From Algivirga pacifica (GTDB lineage Bacteria; Bacteroidota; Bacteroidia; Cytophagales; Flammeovirgaceae): 64,000 nt of DNA. Each line of letters starts with the position of its first letter. Within the stretch, counting starts at the first letter, position 1. Shown here piece by piece: positions 35,147 through 44,178 of this stretch. The translations under genes and the position numbers were made by a program. The stretch spans positions 37,565 to 101,564 of the forward strand of contig NZ_BAABJX010000007.1 of NCBI RefSeq assembly GCF_039543525.1, read 5' to 3'. Under the pieces are notes generated by a model. It was not told the origin of the DNA, searched no databases, and worked only from the letters and a program-made list of their open reading frames with translations.

Positions 35147-36301
35147 TTAGGTCGCTTGTTCTCTTCGGAACTGGTTCTTCCCACTTATAGGGCGATTCAC
35201 TCCTTTTTTAGAGCCTCTACTGACACTTAGGATAATACCCATGGTCATCCCAGTAAACATCAGGGAAGTTCCTCCCATACTTAACATCGGCAACGGCAAA
35301 CCCGTCAGCGGTAAAAGCCCAGTGACTACCCCCATATGTACGAATGCTTGTAACACAATACTGAAAATTAGTCCTGCAGCCAGAATTCCTCCAAAGGCCT
35401 CCTGACTATAAGCAACAATATGTACTCCCCGATATAAAAGTACAAGATAGAGAACAATCAATACTCCTGCTCCAATTAATCCATACTCCTCAATAACAAT
35501 CGCAAAAATAAAATCGGAATAGGAATGTGGTAAAAAGTTTCGCTGTGTACTTTGCCCTACTCCCTTACCGGTTACACCTCCTCCGGCAATAGCGATATAG
35601 GACTGCTGTGCTTGATAAGGCACTTCTGATGTATCCAAGAATGCTTTTAAACGACTTCCTGCCGTCGCAGCCCGCTGCCCGAAGGTGTAAGCAAAACCAC
35701 CTGCTAGTACCCCTATAATTACTAGCATCACTAGATATTTCACAGGTACCCTACCCATAAATAAAATCAACATAGCCGTACAGAACAGTAGGGCTGCCGT
35801 GGAAATATCACTCAGTCCAATCAATCCACAGATCACCCCTGCCCACAGCAAGAGTGGAATAATTGCCTTCTGAAACTCCTTAATACTCCTTTGTCGCTTC
35901 CATAGCATACTCGCCATATTGGTTATCAATGCCACCTTTGCAAGGTCAGAAGGTTGAAATGTAAAATCAATAAATGGAATTGAGATCCAACGTGTAGCAG
36001 AATTGAGCTCTGTACCAAATTTCCATGCAAACAGTAACAAAGGAACCGAAAGCAATAAGGCAAAACGGGAGATTTTAGAGTAATACTTATAATCAATCTT
36101 GTGACATACATAGGTAGCTGCTATTCCTAGTCCCACCAAGGTCATATGTCTCATCAGATATTTTTCTGTATTCCCTCCGGCATATTTATAGGCCAAAGAT
36201 CCAGAAGCACTATAAACCACCAGTATACTCAAAAGAGACAAGATGATCGTCACAAACCAGATCACCTTATCCCCCTCGAGCTTTTTCAACAAAGCATTCA
36301 T
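35147..36301 (-). CDS. ftsW: SEDS-family septal glycan polymerase FtsW
   Basis: A 384-residue polytopic protein with about ten membrane helices. Conserved SEDS features include IDFTFQPSDLAKVALI, the loop QQSYIAIAGGGVTGKGVGQSTQ and the late FVHMGVVTGLLPLTGLPLPMLSMGGTS. It polymerises lipid II into septal glycan together with FtsI. It is placed in dcw order between murD and murG, but both flanking gaps are filled by fold-back elements. Confidence 0.96.
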   Translation of the reverse strand: MNALLKKLEGDKVIWFVTIILSLLSILVVYSASGSLAYKYAGGNTEKYLMRHMTLVGLGIAATYVCHKIDYKYYSKISRFALLLSVPLLLFAWKFGTELNSATRWISIPFIDFTFQPSDLAKVALITNMASMLWKRQRSIKEFQKAIIPLLLWAGVICGLIGLSDISTAALLFCTAMLILFMGRVPVKYLVMLVIIGVLAGGFAYTFGQRAATAGSRLKAFLDTSEVPYQAQQSYIAIAGGGVTGKGVGQSTQRNFLPHSYSDFIFAIVIEEYGLIGAGVLIVLYLVLLYRGVHIVAYSQEAFGGILAAGLIFSIVLQAFVHMGVVTGLLPLTGLPLPMLSMGGTSLMFTGMTMGIILSVSRGSKKGVNRPISGKNQFRREQAT

Positions 36302-36367
36302 TTCTCAATTGGTTTTAGCGTATGTTCTTCACATACTCTCTATAAAAAGTTCTCTATCAATTCGTTT

Positions 36368-36517
36368 GTTCATGCTGCTTAGTTGAATCGTTGAGGTAGC
36401 TTACGCTACTTGTTGAATCGTTGATTCGAGTTGAATTGTTGATTGATATATTTATACTCAACCAACAATTCAACTCGAATCAACGATTCAACGGTTCAAC
36501 GGTTCAACGGTTCAACA
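36368..36517. repeat. Octamer fold-back element between murD and ftsW
   Basis: GTTGAATC-type units on the left are mirrored on the right, where GGTTCAAC occurs three times in tandem (36489-36512). It contains the mini-palindrome GTAGCTTACGCTAC. It abuts the murD stop codon at 36518. Confidence 0.88.
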
Positions 36518-37822
36518 TTAAAGGATTGCTTGGACTGCTTCCTTAAACTGCTGTCCCCTATCCTCATAATTTCGGAAAAGATCAAAGCTAGCACAAGCGG
36601 GAGAAAGCAATACTACGACTTCTTGGCCTCCTGCTTTTTCTATGGCTAATTGCACTGCGATACGAATATCCTCTGTCTCTGAAATATCTGGAATTATCGA
36701 TTGAAATGCATTCTTAATTTTTTCATTCTCTTTCCCGAGGCAGATGATAGCCTTAACATGCTGCTTGACGGTCTCCTCCATCTGCCCATAATCATTTCCT
36801 TTGTCGACACCACCTGCAATCCAGATGATTGGCTGTTGAAAGCTCTGTAGAGCATATAAAGAAGCTTCTACATTGGTGGCCTTAGAATCGTTAATAAAAA
36901 GCACCTTGCTTTTCTTTCCGACTTCTTCCAAGCGATGTTCTGTATTCTTGAAGGAGCGTAGTGCCTCTTTCACTTGTACTACCGATACTTCACCTGTAGT
37001 CAATACTGCCCGTATTGCCGCACTCATATTCATACCATTGTGAGGCCCTCTTAAGGGAAGTTCAGTGTATACTTCCTCATCAATATATAAAGCCTCACCA
37101 TCATAATCCTTTGTAGCAAAAGAAAGAGATGTTGTCGTTAAAGGATTTTTTTTCAATAGCGATAAGGTCAAGGCATCATTCTCATTATATATAAACGTAT
37201 CCTCTGTCCCCATATTTCGGGTCATGCCATATTTGGAAGCCGCATACAACATCATATCATTCTGATAACGATCCAGATGGTCTGGGGTAATATTAAGAAT
37301 CAAACCAATATGGGGTTTGAAATCTTGTATATTATCCAATTGAAAACTACTTACCTCTAGCACATACCAATCGTATGCTTTTTCCAGAACACTCTTTGCA
37401 AAGCTATCACCAATATTGCCCGCCAATCCTACATTGACACCATTTTCCTTGAGCAAGTGATACGTTAATAGACTTGTCGTGGTCTTTCCATTCGTTCCTG
37501 TAATCGCAATGATCTTGGCATCAGTATACCTTGCCGCAAATTCAATCTCGGAGATCACAGGAATCTCCTTTCCATAAATTTCTTGCAATAAAGGTACCGT
37601 ATCTGGAATACCAGGGCTTTTGATGACCAGCTGGGCATCCAAAATATCTTCTTTTGTATGTTTTCCTTCTTCAAATACAATCCCATTCGTGGTAAGCGTC
37701 TGTTTATATGCAGGCGCAATAGTCCCCCGGTCTGACAAAAACACCTGAAATCCTTTGCTTTTTGCCAACAAAGCTGCGCCGGTACCGCTTTCCCCAGCTC
37801 CTAGAATAGCCACTTTCTCCAT
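36518..37822 (-). CDS. murD: UDP-MurNAc-L-alanine--D-glutamate ligase MurD
   Basis: A 434-residue Mur ligase: N-terminal domain ILGAGESGTGAALLA, ATP loop GTNGKTT (109-115), TPDHLDRYQ and the C-terminal FINDSKATNVEAS and SPACASFDLFRNYEDRG motifs, the last typical of MurD. It adds D-Glu to UDP-MurNAc-L-Ala. In the standard cluster mraY precedes it; here mraY is 6.3 kb upstream, past five unrelated genes. Confidence 0.98.
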   Translation of the reverse strand: MEKVAILGAGESGTGAALLAKSKGFQVFLSDRGTIAPAYKQTLTTNGIVFEEGKHTKEDILDAQLVIKSPGIPDTVPLLQEIYGKEIPVISEIEFAARYTDAKIIAITGTNGKTTTSLLTYHLLKENGVNVGLAGNIGDSFAKSVLEKAYDWYVLEVSSFQLDNIQDFKPHIGLILNITPDHLDRYQNDMMLYAASKYGMTRNMGTEDTFIYNENDALTLSLLKKNPLTTTSLSFATKDYDGEALYIDEEVYTELPLRGPHNGMNMSAAIRAVLTTGEVSVVQVKEALRSFKNTEHRLEEVGKKSKVLFINDSKATNVEASLYALQSFQQPIIWIAGGVDKGNDYGQMEETVKQHVKAIICLGKENEKIKNAFQSIIPDISETEDIRIAVQLAIEKAGGQEVVVLLSPACASFDLFRNYEDRGQQFKEAVQAIL

Positions 37823-38137
37823 GATGATTGCTTATTGTAGATCTTTATAATTGCACTTTACAAACCAAAAGTAGAAAAAAGGAAGGATATTGTCGGAGGA
37901 ATTCTGTTGACGTTTTTTAGAAATATTAAATTTTTAAAAAAAGTAGAACAATCTATGGACAGATCAAAGAAATAATATTAAGTAAACAAGTAAATCCTAC
38001 CCACCTAAATATCTTACTTAAATCAATGATAAATATTTCATAACAACGCAAAAAACAGATTGTAACTTTGAGGTAGTCAAATGGAGCAAAAGAATCTACA
38101 TTCTTTCAATCCAATTATTCGCTAAATCAAACTTGTT
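37823..38137. other. Divergent intergenic region, murD / Spy-like gene
   Basis: An AT-rich 315 bp with no gene. It contains a TAACTTTG promoter element (38063-38070) for the plus-strand gene. No repeat array lies here. Confidence 0.5.
38063..38070 (+). promoter_or_regulatory. Putative -7 element TAACTTTG
   Basis: Exact TAnnTTTG match, 67 bp before the ATG at 38138. Confidence 0.45.
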
Positions 38138-38593
38138 ATGAAAAAACTATTGATTTGTCTGATGATTACTTGTTTTGGTGCTACACTTTCATTTGCCCAA
38201 GACACTAGAGGTCCTTTGGATCTACCTACAGAAATTCAAAAAGCTGTTGACACGATGTCACAGGAGTTAGATTTGAATGATCAACAAAAAACAGATCTCA
38301 ATCAAATTTACACTGACTTCTTCAGCGACTTAGAAGAAGAAGCAAGTAATAATGATGGTAATATCGATGATGCGACACTTATCCGTATGAACAACGAGCG
38401 TAAAGCTAAAGTAAGAAGTGTCATGACTGACGAGCAGTACGGAAAGTTCACTAAAATGAAGGAAGAGAAAATCGAGCAACTGCAAGATCAATACCTGAAG
38501 GATATGGAAAACCAAGAAGGTATGGAGCAAGAAAATCCAACAGAGCAGGAGCAAGATATGATGGAAGAAGAGGAAATGGACGATCAAGAATAA
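38138..38593 (+). CDS. Small acidic periplasmic helical protein, Spy-like
   Basis: A 151-residue protein with a signal peptide (1-20, ending SFAQ). The mature chain is almost all helical: a segment LDLNDQQKTDLNQIYTDFF and later VMTDEQYGKFTKMKEEKI resemble the LTxxQ-type repeats of Spy/CpxP-like periplasmic chaperones, followed by a very acidic Glu/Met/Gln tail. A chaperone role is inference from this resemblance. It is the first of the five genes interrupting the dcw cluster and ends at a strong bidirectional terminator. Confidence 0.8.
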   Translation: MKKLLICLMITCFGATLSFAQDTRGPLDLPTEIQKAVDTMSQELDLNDQQKTDLNQIYTDFFSDLEEEASNNDGNIDDATLIRMNNERKAKVRSVMTDEQYGKFTKMKEEKIEQLQDQYLKDMENQEGMEQENPTEQEQDMMEEEEMDDQE

Positions 38594-38652
38594 TTCTTGT
38601 TTCACTTCCGATAGGCTAGTGATCTAAAATAGTTTATCCGTTTTTGTCTGTA

Positions 38653-38685
38653 CTAAAAATGCCCCATTTAGCGGGGCATTTTTAG
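38653..38685. terminator. Bidirectional terminator
   Basis: A perfect 13-bp stem (CTAAAAATGCCCC against GGGGCATTTTTAG) with a 7-nt loop, between two convergent genes. Confidence 0.92.
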
Positions 38686-38749
38686 TTTGTTCAGACTTTT
38701 TTGAAGTAATCAAAATGGGCACTTTTACTGGTGACCACAAGGTACTCTA

Positions 38750-40081
38750 CTATGGTAATTTGGCCATATAAACCTGTAATTCCTCGGTCCAGCGAGGACC
38801 TAGGTAGAATCTTCCTTCTTGTGCCTTTTCGAGCAACTGGGAAGATTTATCACTTTCTTCCAGATCCTGATAAATAACCCCTAACCGATAAAGCGCCAAA
38901 GGAGATAACCCTGTAGGGTCTTGCATTACCTCATCCGCCAATCTCAACGCTTCATAGTCATTACCGGAACGATGATGACACCAAGCCAATAATTCTTTTG
39001 TCGATGAAATAGGTCTCCACGCCTGATCTGCTTCAGCCATAGCCAATACCATAGGGAAATATTCGGGATGATCGACTCCTAACTCTACCACCTTCGTTAG
39101 GTAAATATCCCTTAGCACTCCGGTACTCGTTACTTCCATAAATCGGCGAAGTAACTCTTGATAAAGCTCTGTTTTTTCCTGATAGGCTGCAATATCTGCC
39201 AGCATCCATAAAATATCGGGAGAGGTCTCCCTGTTTTGCTGTAAGAATCGTAATAGTCCTTTTGCAGTTTCTATATTCTTATCATAAGCATAAGCTACCC
39301 AAGCCAAGCCCTTTAGTGCAGTGTAGTTAATCGGATCGATTTTTAGAATGCTTTCATAGGCCTTCACAGCTTTTTCTCCCATCCCCATTCGAATATATAG
39401 TTCAGCTAGCTCTACCCACGTTGACACAGCCAGTTCTGGGTGCAACTTTTGGGCTTTCTGTCCTATTTGCTCCAGAAGAGCCATCGCTTCTTGTTCCTCC
39501 CCTTTCATCTGCTTCACTCTCGCTAGCCTCAACACTGTTCCTATACTTTGATATTTTACATTGGGTAATTGTTGCTCTGCTACGGCTAGCCCCTTCAACT
39601 GCAAGAGCGCATCAAAAGATAATAATTGACTTTGGACACTGTTGGGTAAATAGTTTAGTGATTCCTCAGCATACCTCTTCGCCATTTCGAATTTATGCAT
39701 ACGCAACGCATTCCTACTAATCGCCTGACAAAGCTCCCCTTTAATGGTAACTGGTGCTTCTTGATGCGCTTTCAATAATAACTCTTCTGCATTAAGCAAA
39801 TAATCCGGATTACCCGTGTATTCATACTTTCGTTGATAACAAATGGACAGTTTCTTTAAAAAAAGATACCCTTGATTTGTGCGTTCCAACTTTTCCTCCC
39901 AAAAGGTAATATCCCGATCAATGGCCTGAACGGCTTCCCTTATCGCCAGTGCTGCATCAGAAGTACTGTATGGCAATACCAAAGTACTATTGACCAGCAT
40001 ATTGTCAGATGGCTTTTGGCTACAGGCAACGCACATCCATAACATTATAATTCCATAAGATACTCGAATGTAATTTTTCAT
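38750..40081 (-). CDS. TPR-containing lipoprotein
   Basis: A 443-residue protein. Signal peptide with lipobox CVAC (Cys20). The rest is helical with TPR-like repeats, for example KAVKAYESILKIDPINYTALKGLAWVAYAY. It is the third gene of a set with the 272-residue lipoprotein and the DUF4331 protein (25 bp from the former), so the three probably work together at the envelope. No enzymatic motif. Confidence 0.85.
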   Translation of the reverse strand: MKNYIRVSYGIIMLWMCVACSQKPSDNMLVNSTLVLPYSTSDAALAIREAVQAIDRDITFWEEKLERTNQGYLFLKKLSICYQRKYEYTGNPDYLLNAEELLLKAHQEAPVTIKGELCQAISRNALRMHKFEMAKRYAEESLNYLPNSVQSQLLSFDALLQLKGLAVAEQQLPNVKYQSIGTVLRLARVKQMKGEEQEAMALLEQIGQKAQKLHPELAVSTWVELAELYIRMGMGEKAVKAYESILKIDPINYTALKGLAWVAYAYDKNIETAKGLLRFLQQNRETSPDILWMLADIAAYQEKTELYQELLRRFMEVTSTGVLRDIYLTKVVELGVDHPEYFPMVLAMAEADQAWRPISSTKELLAWCHHRSGNDYEALRLADEVMQDPTGLSPLALYRLGVIYQDLEESDKSSQLLEKAQEGRFYLGPRWTEELQVYMAKLP

Positions 40082-40105
40082 AGATAGTTGGGTTATTGAA
40101 TTTTG

Positions 40106-40924
40106 TTAATGAGGTGCTGGGAAATAGGGAAACTCCTGAAGAAAAGAAGCGTCATTCTTATCGACCTTATCACTCATTAAACCTCGGTATTTGATATTTA
40201 CTTTACTGGGATCTTCTCCTCCAAGCATCAACTGTAACAGCACATCCACCACATCGTCTGTTGGCTTCCTACCGTTGAGTTGCGCATAATCCGTTTCCTG
40301 CCACTTATTTACTTTCATACGGCCACGACCAAGGTTCCTTGCCAAAGTGCCATTACCCATTCCCAATGCATTGACATAAGTGGCTGATTCTACTCCTGCA
40401 TAATTTTGCCATAACTTAATCACCTCGCTGGTCTTTTGAACGTCTCCCATATGCCCTTCTGACTTATTCAATAAAGTAGTTAGATCTCCGATCAAAGGGT
40501 GGGCCGCACGGTGTACTGTGACATAAACGGGTTGAGTAGCTTCTTCTTTGTATTGTAAATGATAAGAGGAGTCTCCTTCAAAAATAGTAACAGAAACCTC
40601 ATAATCTCCTGCCTGCTCTATCACAAATACAGCAGTCACCGAATCAGGGGTAGATAAGCGCACTGCAGTACGGTCAGGATTTCTCACCTTCCAGAAATAC
40701 TTAACATCTTCTTTGCTTTCTGGAAGAGTTACGGTAAATGAGGCTGTCATTCCGACCTCCAAAGGACCTTCTTGCTGTATTCTTGCTTTTTGTGTGAGTT
40801 TTTCATTCCCTGGCATCTCGGTTTCGTTCTGCATAGCACAAGATAATAGCACGCTTCCCATAAATACTTTTAGCACATTCAAAAAGATGCTATTCAATCG
40901 GATTTGTCTGTTGTATTCCTGCAT
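40106..40924 (-). CDS. Lipoprotein with PKD/Ig-like region, function unknown
   Basis: A 272-residue protein. Hydrophobic N-terminus with lipobox LLSC (Cys29). About 45-145 is a beta-sandwich-like segment (MTASFTVTLPESKEDVKYFWKV, then GDYEVSVTIFEG) of the PKD/Ig type. The C-terminal 130 residues contain NALGMGNGTLARNLGRGRMKVNKW and end after PTDDVVDVLLQLMLGGEDPSKVN, not recognised as a known domain. Its start codon is 1 bp after the DUF4331 gene stop, so the two are tightly co-translated. Confidence 0.8.
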   Translation of the reverse strand: MQEYNRQIRLNSIFLNVLKVFMGSVLLSCAMQNETEMPGNEKLTQKARIQQEGPLEVGMTASFTVTLPESKEDVKYFWKVRNPDRTAVRLSTPDSVTAVFVIEQAGDYEVSVTIFEGDSSYHLQYKEEATQPVYVTVHRAAHPLIGDLTTLLNKSEGHMGDVQKTSEVIKLWQNYAGVESATYVNALGMGNGTLARNLGRGRMKVNKWQETDYAQLNGRKPTDDVVDVLLQLMLGGEDPSKVNIKYRGLMSDKVDKNDASFLQEFPYFPAPH

Positions 40925-40925
40925 A

Positions 40926-41624
40926 TTATCGTCTGACTTTTACCTCCACCCATGTATAAAAAGTGTTTACGTCCGTATTTCCCAGACTATTTTTAGGTAA
41001 TTCAAGGACAATGGAACGTGTATTTGTTCCTGCAAAAGTATCCCCTGCAGCTTCCCGAAATTGCTTAATGACTTTTTGCCCTCCTTCTTTCGCTTGCTGG
41101 AATATCTCTAGCATCTGATAATAATCCATAAAGGAGGTATTATCCCTTAAACCTACAAAAGCCTTTAAGCCTAACTTCTTATTATAACCGATAACGGGAT
41201 CTTCTCCCCATGGTGTTATCTTGAAAGCCGTTCGCTCTGCCTGAGCTATAAGGATTTCTTGATCTCCATCAACTTGTTGAGGTCCATACACAATCGCCTC
41301 TCCATCCCGAAAAATCACTTGTATTAATAACTCCTCTTTGCCATCCCTATCGGTATCGATATTAAATTCATACATAAAAGCCTCTTGAAAACCACTATTC
41401 TTTGTCTCTTCAGGGCCTAACATCCCCCCCACATTACAAGCAAACACCATATTGCTTGACGTAGAAGGGCTTTCAAACACATAGAAATCTGTCACTTTTG
41501 ACAAGGGATGATTCTCTACCGATATGCTAGGAGTATAAGTTGACAAGCGGTGAGAGGTTGTCAAAAACAGTAAGCTAATAAGGCTTAGGTTTTTCAACAG
41601 TTGCGTTAGTATGGGTTGTTTCAT
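40926..41624 (-). CDS. DUF4331-family secreted protein
   Basis: A 232-residue protein with a signal-peptide-like N-terminus (about 1-25). The sequence SKVTDFYVFESPSTSSNMVF, then AFMYEFNIDTDRDGKEELLIQVIF and DTFAGTNTRSIVLELPKNSLG match the DUF4331 pattern (ADxTDFYxFxSP...YExNIDxDxDG...F.G.N...). DUF4331 proteins are often linked to exported signalling or metal-related functions but the biochemical role is not known. It is the first gene of a three-gene operon, with a TACTTTTG promoter element 34 bp upstream. Confidence 0.85.
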   Translation of the reverse strand: MKQPILTQLLKNLSLISLLFLTTSHRLSTYTPSISVENHPLSKVTDFYVFESPSTSSNMVFACNVGGMLGPEETKNSGFQEAFMYEFNIDTDRDGKEELLIQVIFRDGEAIVYGPQQVDGDQEILIAQAERTAFKITPWGEDPVIGYNKKLGLKAFVGLRDNTSFMDYYQMLEIFQQAKEGGQKVIKQFREAAGDTFAGTNTRSIVLELPKNSLGNTDVNTFYTWVEVKVRR

Positions 41625-41657
41625 AAGTCTATATCATGGCCAAAAATGCCATTTTAT

Positions 41658-41665
41658 CAAAAGTA
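41658..41665 (-). promoter_or_regulatory. Putative -7 element TACTTTTG for the DUF4331 operon
   Basis: TAnnTTTG match on the minus strand, 34 bp before the ATG at 41624. Confidence 0.5.
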
Positions 41666-41846
41666 AATGCTAATCAGTACTTATGTTATGTATTATACGA
41701 AGAACCTACTAAAGACGATTGGTGTTCTGTTTAAAGATGTAATATATAATATTATTTAACCTAAATGTTCCATTCCCTTATTGCTCATCGCATCATTACC
41801 CTATCGAACGCTCAGGTTATTTATGACGTACATAGACGCTCTGAAC

Positions 41847-44027
41847 ATGACACTACCACCGATAAAATTCCACTTATTTCTCCTGCTTCTTTTTACTACC
41901 TATATAGTAAGAGGGCAACATTGGCCTCAAGAAATCACATTAAGTAATAAAGCCATCATCACCATCTATCAGCCTCAACCCGAAAAATTACAGGGAAACA
42001 CCCTCTCTTCCAGAGCAGCTGTCGCTTACAAAGAGAACCAACAGGCTGAGCCCAACTTTGGCGCCATGTGGATTGATGCTCAACTGCTGACCAACAAAGA
42101 TACCCGGATGGCAACAATGGAATCGATCACAATTAAACAAGCAAAGTTTCCCGGTATCAAGGATGAAGCAAAAGCCAATGAACTCATTCAACTCCTTGAA
42201 AAGGAAATCCCACAATGGGAACTAGAAATACATCTGGATGAAATCGTGTCGACCTTAGAGGATAAGGAAAAGTATGAAACAGATCAGCTAAATACAGCTC
42301 CTCCAGAAGTTATTTACCGAGAAACACCTAGTATACTGGTCACTCTTGACGGAGATCCTATTATAGAAAAAGATGAAGACCTGAACCTCAACAGAGTGGT
42401 CAATACCCCTTTCTTTATCATACAGAACCCCGATGACCAATATTATTATATCTATGGAGGTGGCTATTGGTATCAAGGAAAATCGGTAAAGGGAAAATGG
42501 AAAGCCGTAAGCAAACTCTCTCCTACACTACAGGCATTAGATAAGGAAATAAAAAAACAGGAAGCCGAACAAGAAGAAGAGGTTCCCCCTAAGGCAGATA
42601 CGCCTCCTGAGATTATTATTGTGACCCAACCTACAGAATTAATTCAATCTGATGGAAAGGCACAATTTGCCTCAGTAGAAGGCTCAGGATTATTATATAT
42701 GTCAAATACAAACAATGACATATTCATGGATATCAACACCCAAGAATACTTTGTTATTCTGTCCGGAAGGTGGTATAGAAGCAAAACATTAAATGGACAA
42801 TGGACGTATGTCCCTGCCGATCAATTACCGGAAGCCTTCGCTAATATTCCGGAAGGCTCCGAAAAAGACAACGTGCTCGCCAACGTTGCTGGAACCGATG
42901 CTGCCAACGAAGCCCTATTGGATGCTCAAATCCCTCAAACCGCTAAGGTAGAACGATCATCGACAGAATGTAATGTCACCTATGATGGTTCTCCAAAGTT
43001 CGAGCGCATTGAAGGTACCAATATGCAAGTAGCTGTCAATACTTCCAGTACTGTATTACAGGCCAATGGTCAATACTATTGTGTAGAAAATGGTGTATGG
43101 TTTGTCAGCCCTCAACCCACTGGACCTTGGGAAGTTTCTACGGAACGTCCTTCTGAGGTAGAGAGAATCCCTGCCGACAATCCCGCCTACAATGTAAAGT
43201 ATGTGTACATCTATGATGTTACTCCTACGTATGTATATACTGGCTATACCCCCGGATATTTGGGGACTTATGTATTTGGTCCAACAGTCGTTTATGGTAC
43301 GGGATTTTACTACCACCCGTGGCACAGACGCTACTATTACCCTCGTCCATGTACTTGGGGATTTGGTATGCATTATAACCCCTGGTATGGATGGAGTATG
43401 AGCTTTCACTATAGTAGAGGGTGGTTTAATTACAGCTATTACGGAGGACATGCACATCACCATCGTCCAGGGGGCTGGTGGGGTCCACCCGTATACCGCC
43501 CTCCCTATCGTCCTCCTTATCACGGACGTTATTATGGAAGGTACGGTAGATCTTACAATAGAAATGTACAGGTGAATGTAAATCGAAATTATTATATCAA
43601 TAATAACCATTCCAACAACCTCTACAGCTATAGAAAAGACGTAAGAACCCGTGATGTACGCAGAGGAAGTACTCGTACAATTAGCAGGCCAGCTACTACC
43701 CCTTCCAGAACTCGTAATAGGACCGTTCGTCCCGCTACCAGCACCCGTAACAGAACTACTCGTCCTACTACAGCCCCTCAAAATAGAAGTAGAAATAATG
43801 TATACACGGATAAAAGCGGGAAAGTCTATCGAAGAGATCAAAAAGGAAACTGGCAAAGTCGACAATCAGGACAGTGGAAGTCGTCCAGTTCACAAACTCC
43901 AAAGGTGGAAAGGGGAGCTTATCAGAGAAGCAGAAGTCAAACGAGGGTACAAAATTATAATCGTACGCGTACAAGCACTCCCTCAAGGACTAGGACGAGA
44001 TCTAGCCAGCCGGTGAGAAGAAGATAA
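41847..44027 (+). CDS. Secreted protein with three W-box repeats and a basic low-complexity tail
   Basis: A 726-residue protein when started at 41847, which places a signal peptide (hydrophobic 9-22) at the N-terminus; an upstream in-frame ATG at 41781 adds 22 residues. Three related modules are visible: NTPFFIIQ...GGGYWYQGKSVKGKWKAV, SNTNNDIF...LSGRWYRSKTLNGQWTYVPA, and NTSSTVLQ...ENGVWFVSPQPTGPWEVST. This W-x-G pattern, with LPEAFANIPEGSEKDNVLANV between, is the family often annotated in proteobacteria as carbohydrate-binding V/XII-like, whose function is not established. The C-terminal third (about 490-726) is Tyr/His/Pro/Trp-rich, then Arg/Thr/Ser/Pro-rich. Convergent with mraY. Confidence 0.85.
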   Translation: MTLPPIKFHLFLLLLFTTYIVRGQHWPQEITLSNKAIITIYQPQPEKLQGNTLSSRAAVAYKENQQAEPNFGAMWIDAQLLTNKDTRMATMESITIKQAKFPGIKDEAKANELIQLLEKEIPQWELEIHLDEIVSTLEDKEKYETDQLNTAPPEVIYRETPSILVTLDGDPIIEKDEDLNLNRVVNTPFFIIQNPDDQYYYIYGGGYWYQGKSVKGKWKAVSKLSPTLQALDKEIKKQEAEQEEEVPPKADTPPEIIIVTQPTELIQSDGKAQFASVEGSGLLYMSNTNNDIFMDINTQEYFVILSGRWYRSKTLNGQWTYVPADQLPEAFANIPEGSEKDNVLANVAGTDAANEALLDAQIPQTAKVERSSTECNVTYDGSPKFERIEGTNMQVAVNTSSTVLQANGQYYCVENGVWFVSPQPTGPWEVSTERPSEVERIPADNPAYNVKYVYIYDVTPTYVYTGYTPGYLGTYVFGPTVVYGTGFYYHPWHRRYYYPRPCTWGFGMHYNPWYGWSMSFHYSRGWFNYSYYGGHAHHHRPGGWWGPPVYRPPYRPPYHGRYYGRYGRSYNRNVQVNVNRNYYINNNHSNNLYSYRKDVRTRDVRRGSTRTISRPATTPSRTRNRTVRPATSTRNRTTRPTTAPQNRSRNNVYTDKSGKVYRRDQKGNWQSRQSGQWKSSSSQTPKVERGAYQRSRSQTRVQNYNRTRTSTPSRTRTRSSQPVRRR

Positions 44028-44031
44028 AAGT

Positions 44032-44175
44032 AGTGAGCAGTGAGCAGTGAGCAGTGAGCAGTGAGCAGTGAGCAGTGAGCAGTGAGCAGTGAGCAGAATT
44101 ATCCCTCCCTACTTTACATACCAAATTTTACTATTAATTTTTCACTGTTCACTGTTCACTGTTCACTGTTCAATG
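44032..44175. repeat. Inverted heptamer element: AGTGAGC x9 and TTCACTG x4-5
   Basis: Nine exact copies of AGTGAGC (44032-44094) start 4 bp after the stop codon of the plus-strand gene. The opposing arm TTCACTG (44141-44168, four exact copies plus TTCAATG) ends 3 bp before the mraY stop codon. The spacer is about 46 bp. It therefore fills the whole convergent gap and can fold back on itself, although the two arms differ at one position per unit (GC against AC). Confidence 0.92.
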
Positions 44176-44178
44176 TTT

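Noticed and set aside
43056..43865. Long minus-strand open frame (269 codons) opposite the W-box protein gene
   Set aside because: It is a shadow of the low-complexity plus-strand gene. It has no domain, no start context, and an Ile/Ser/Thr/Val composition typical of antisense reading.
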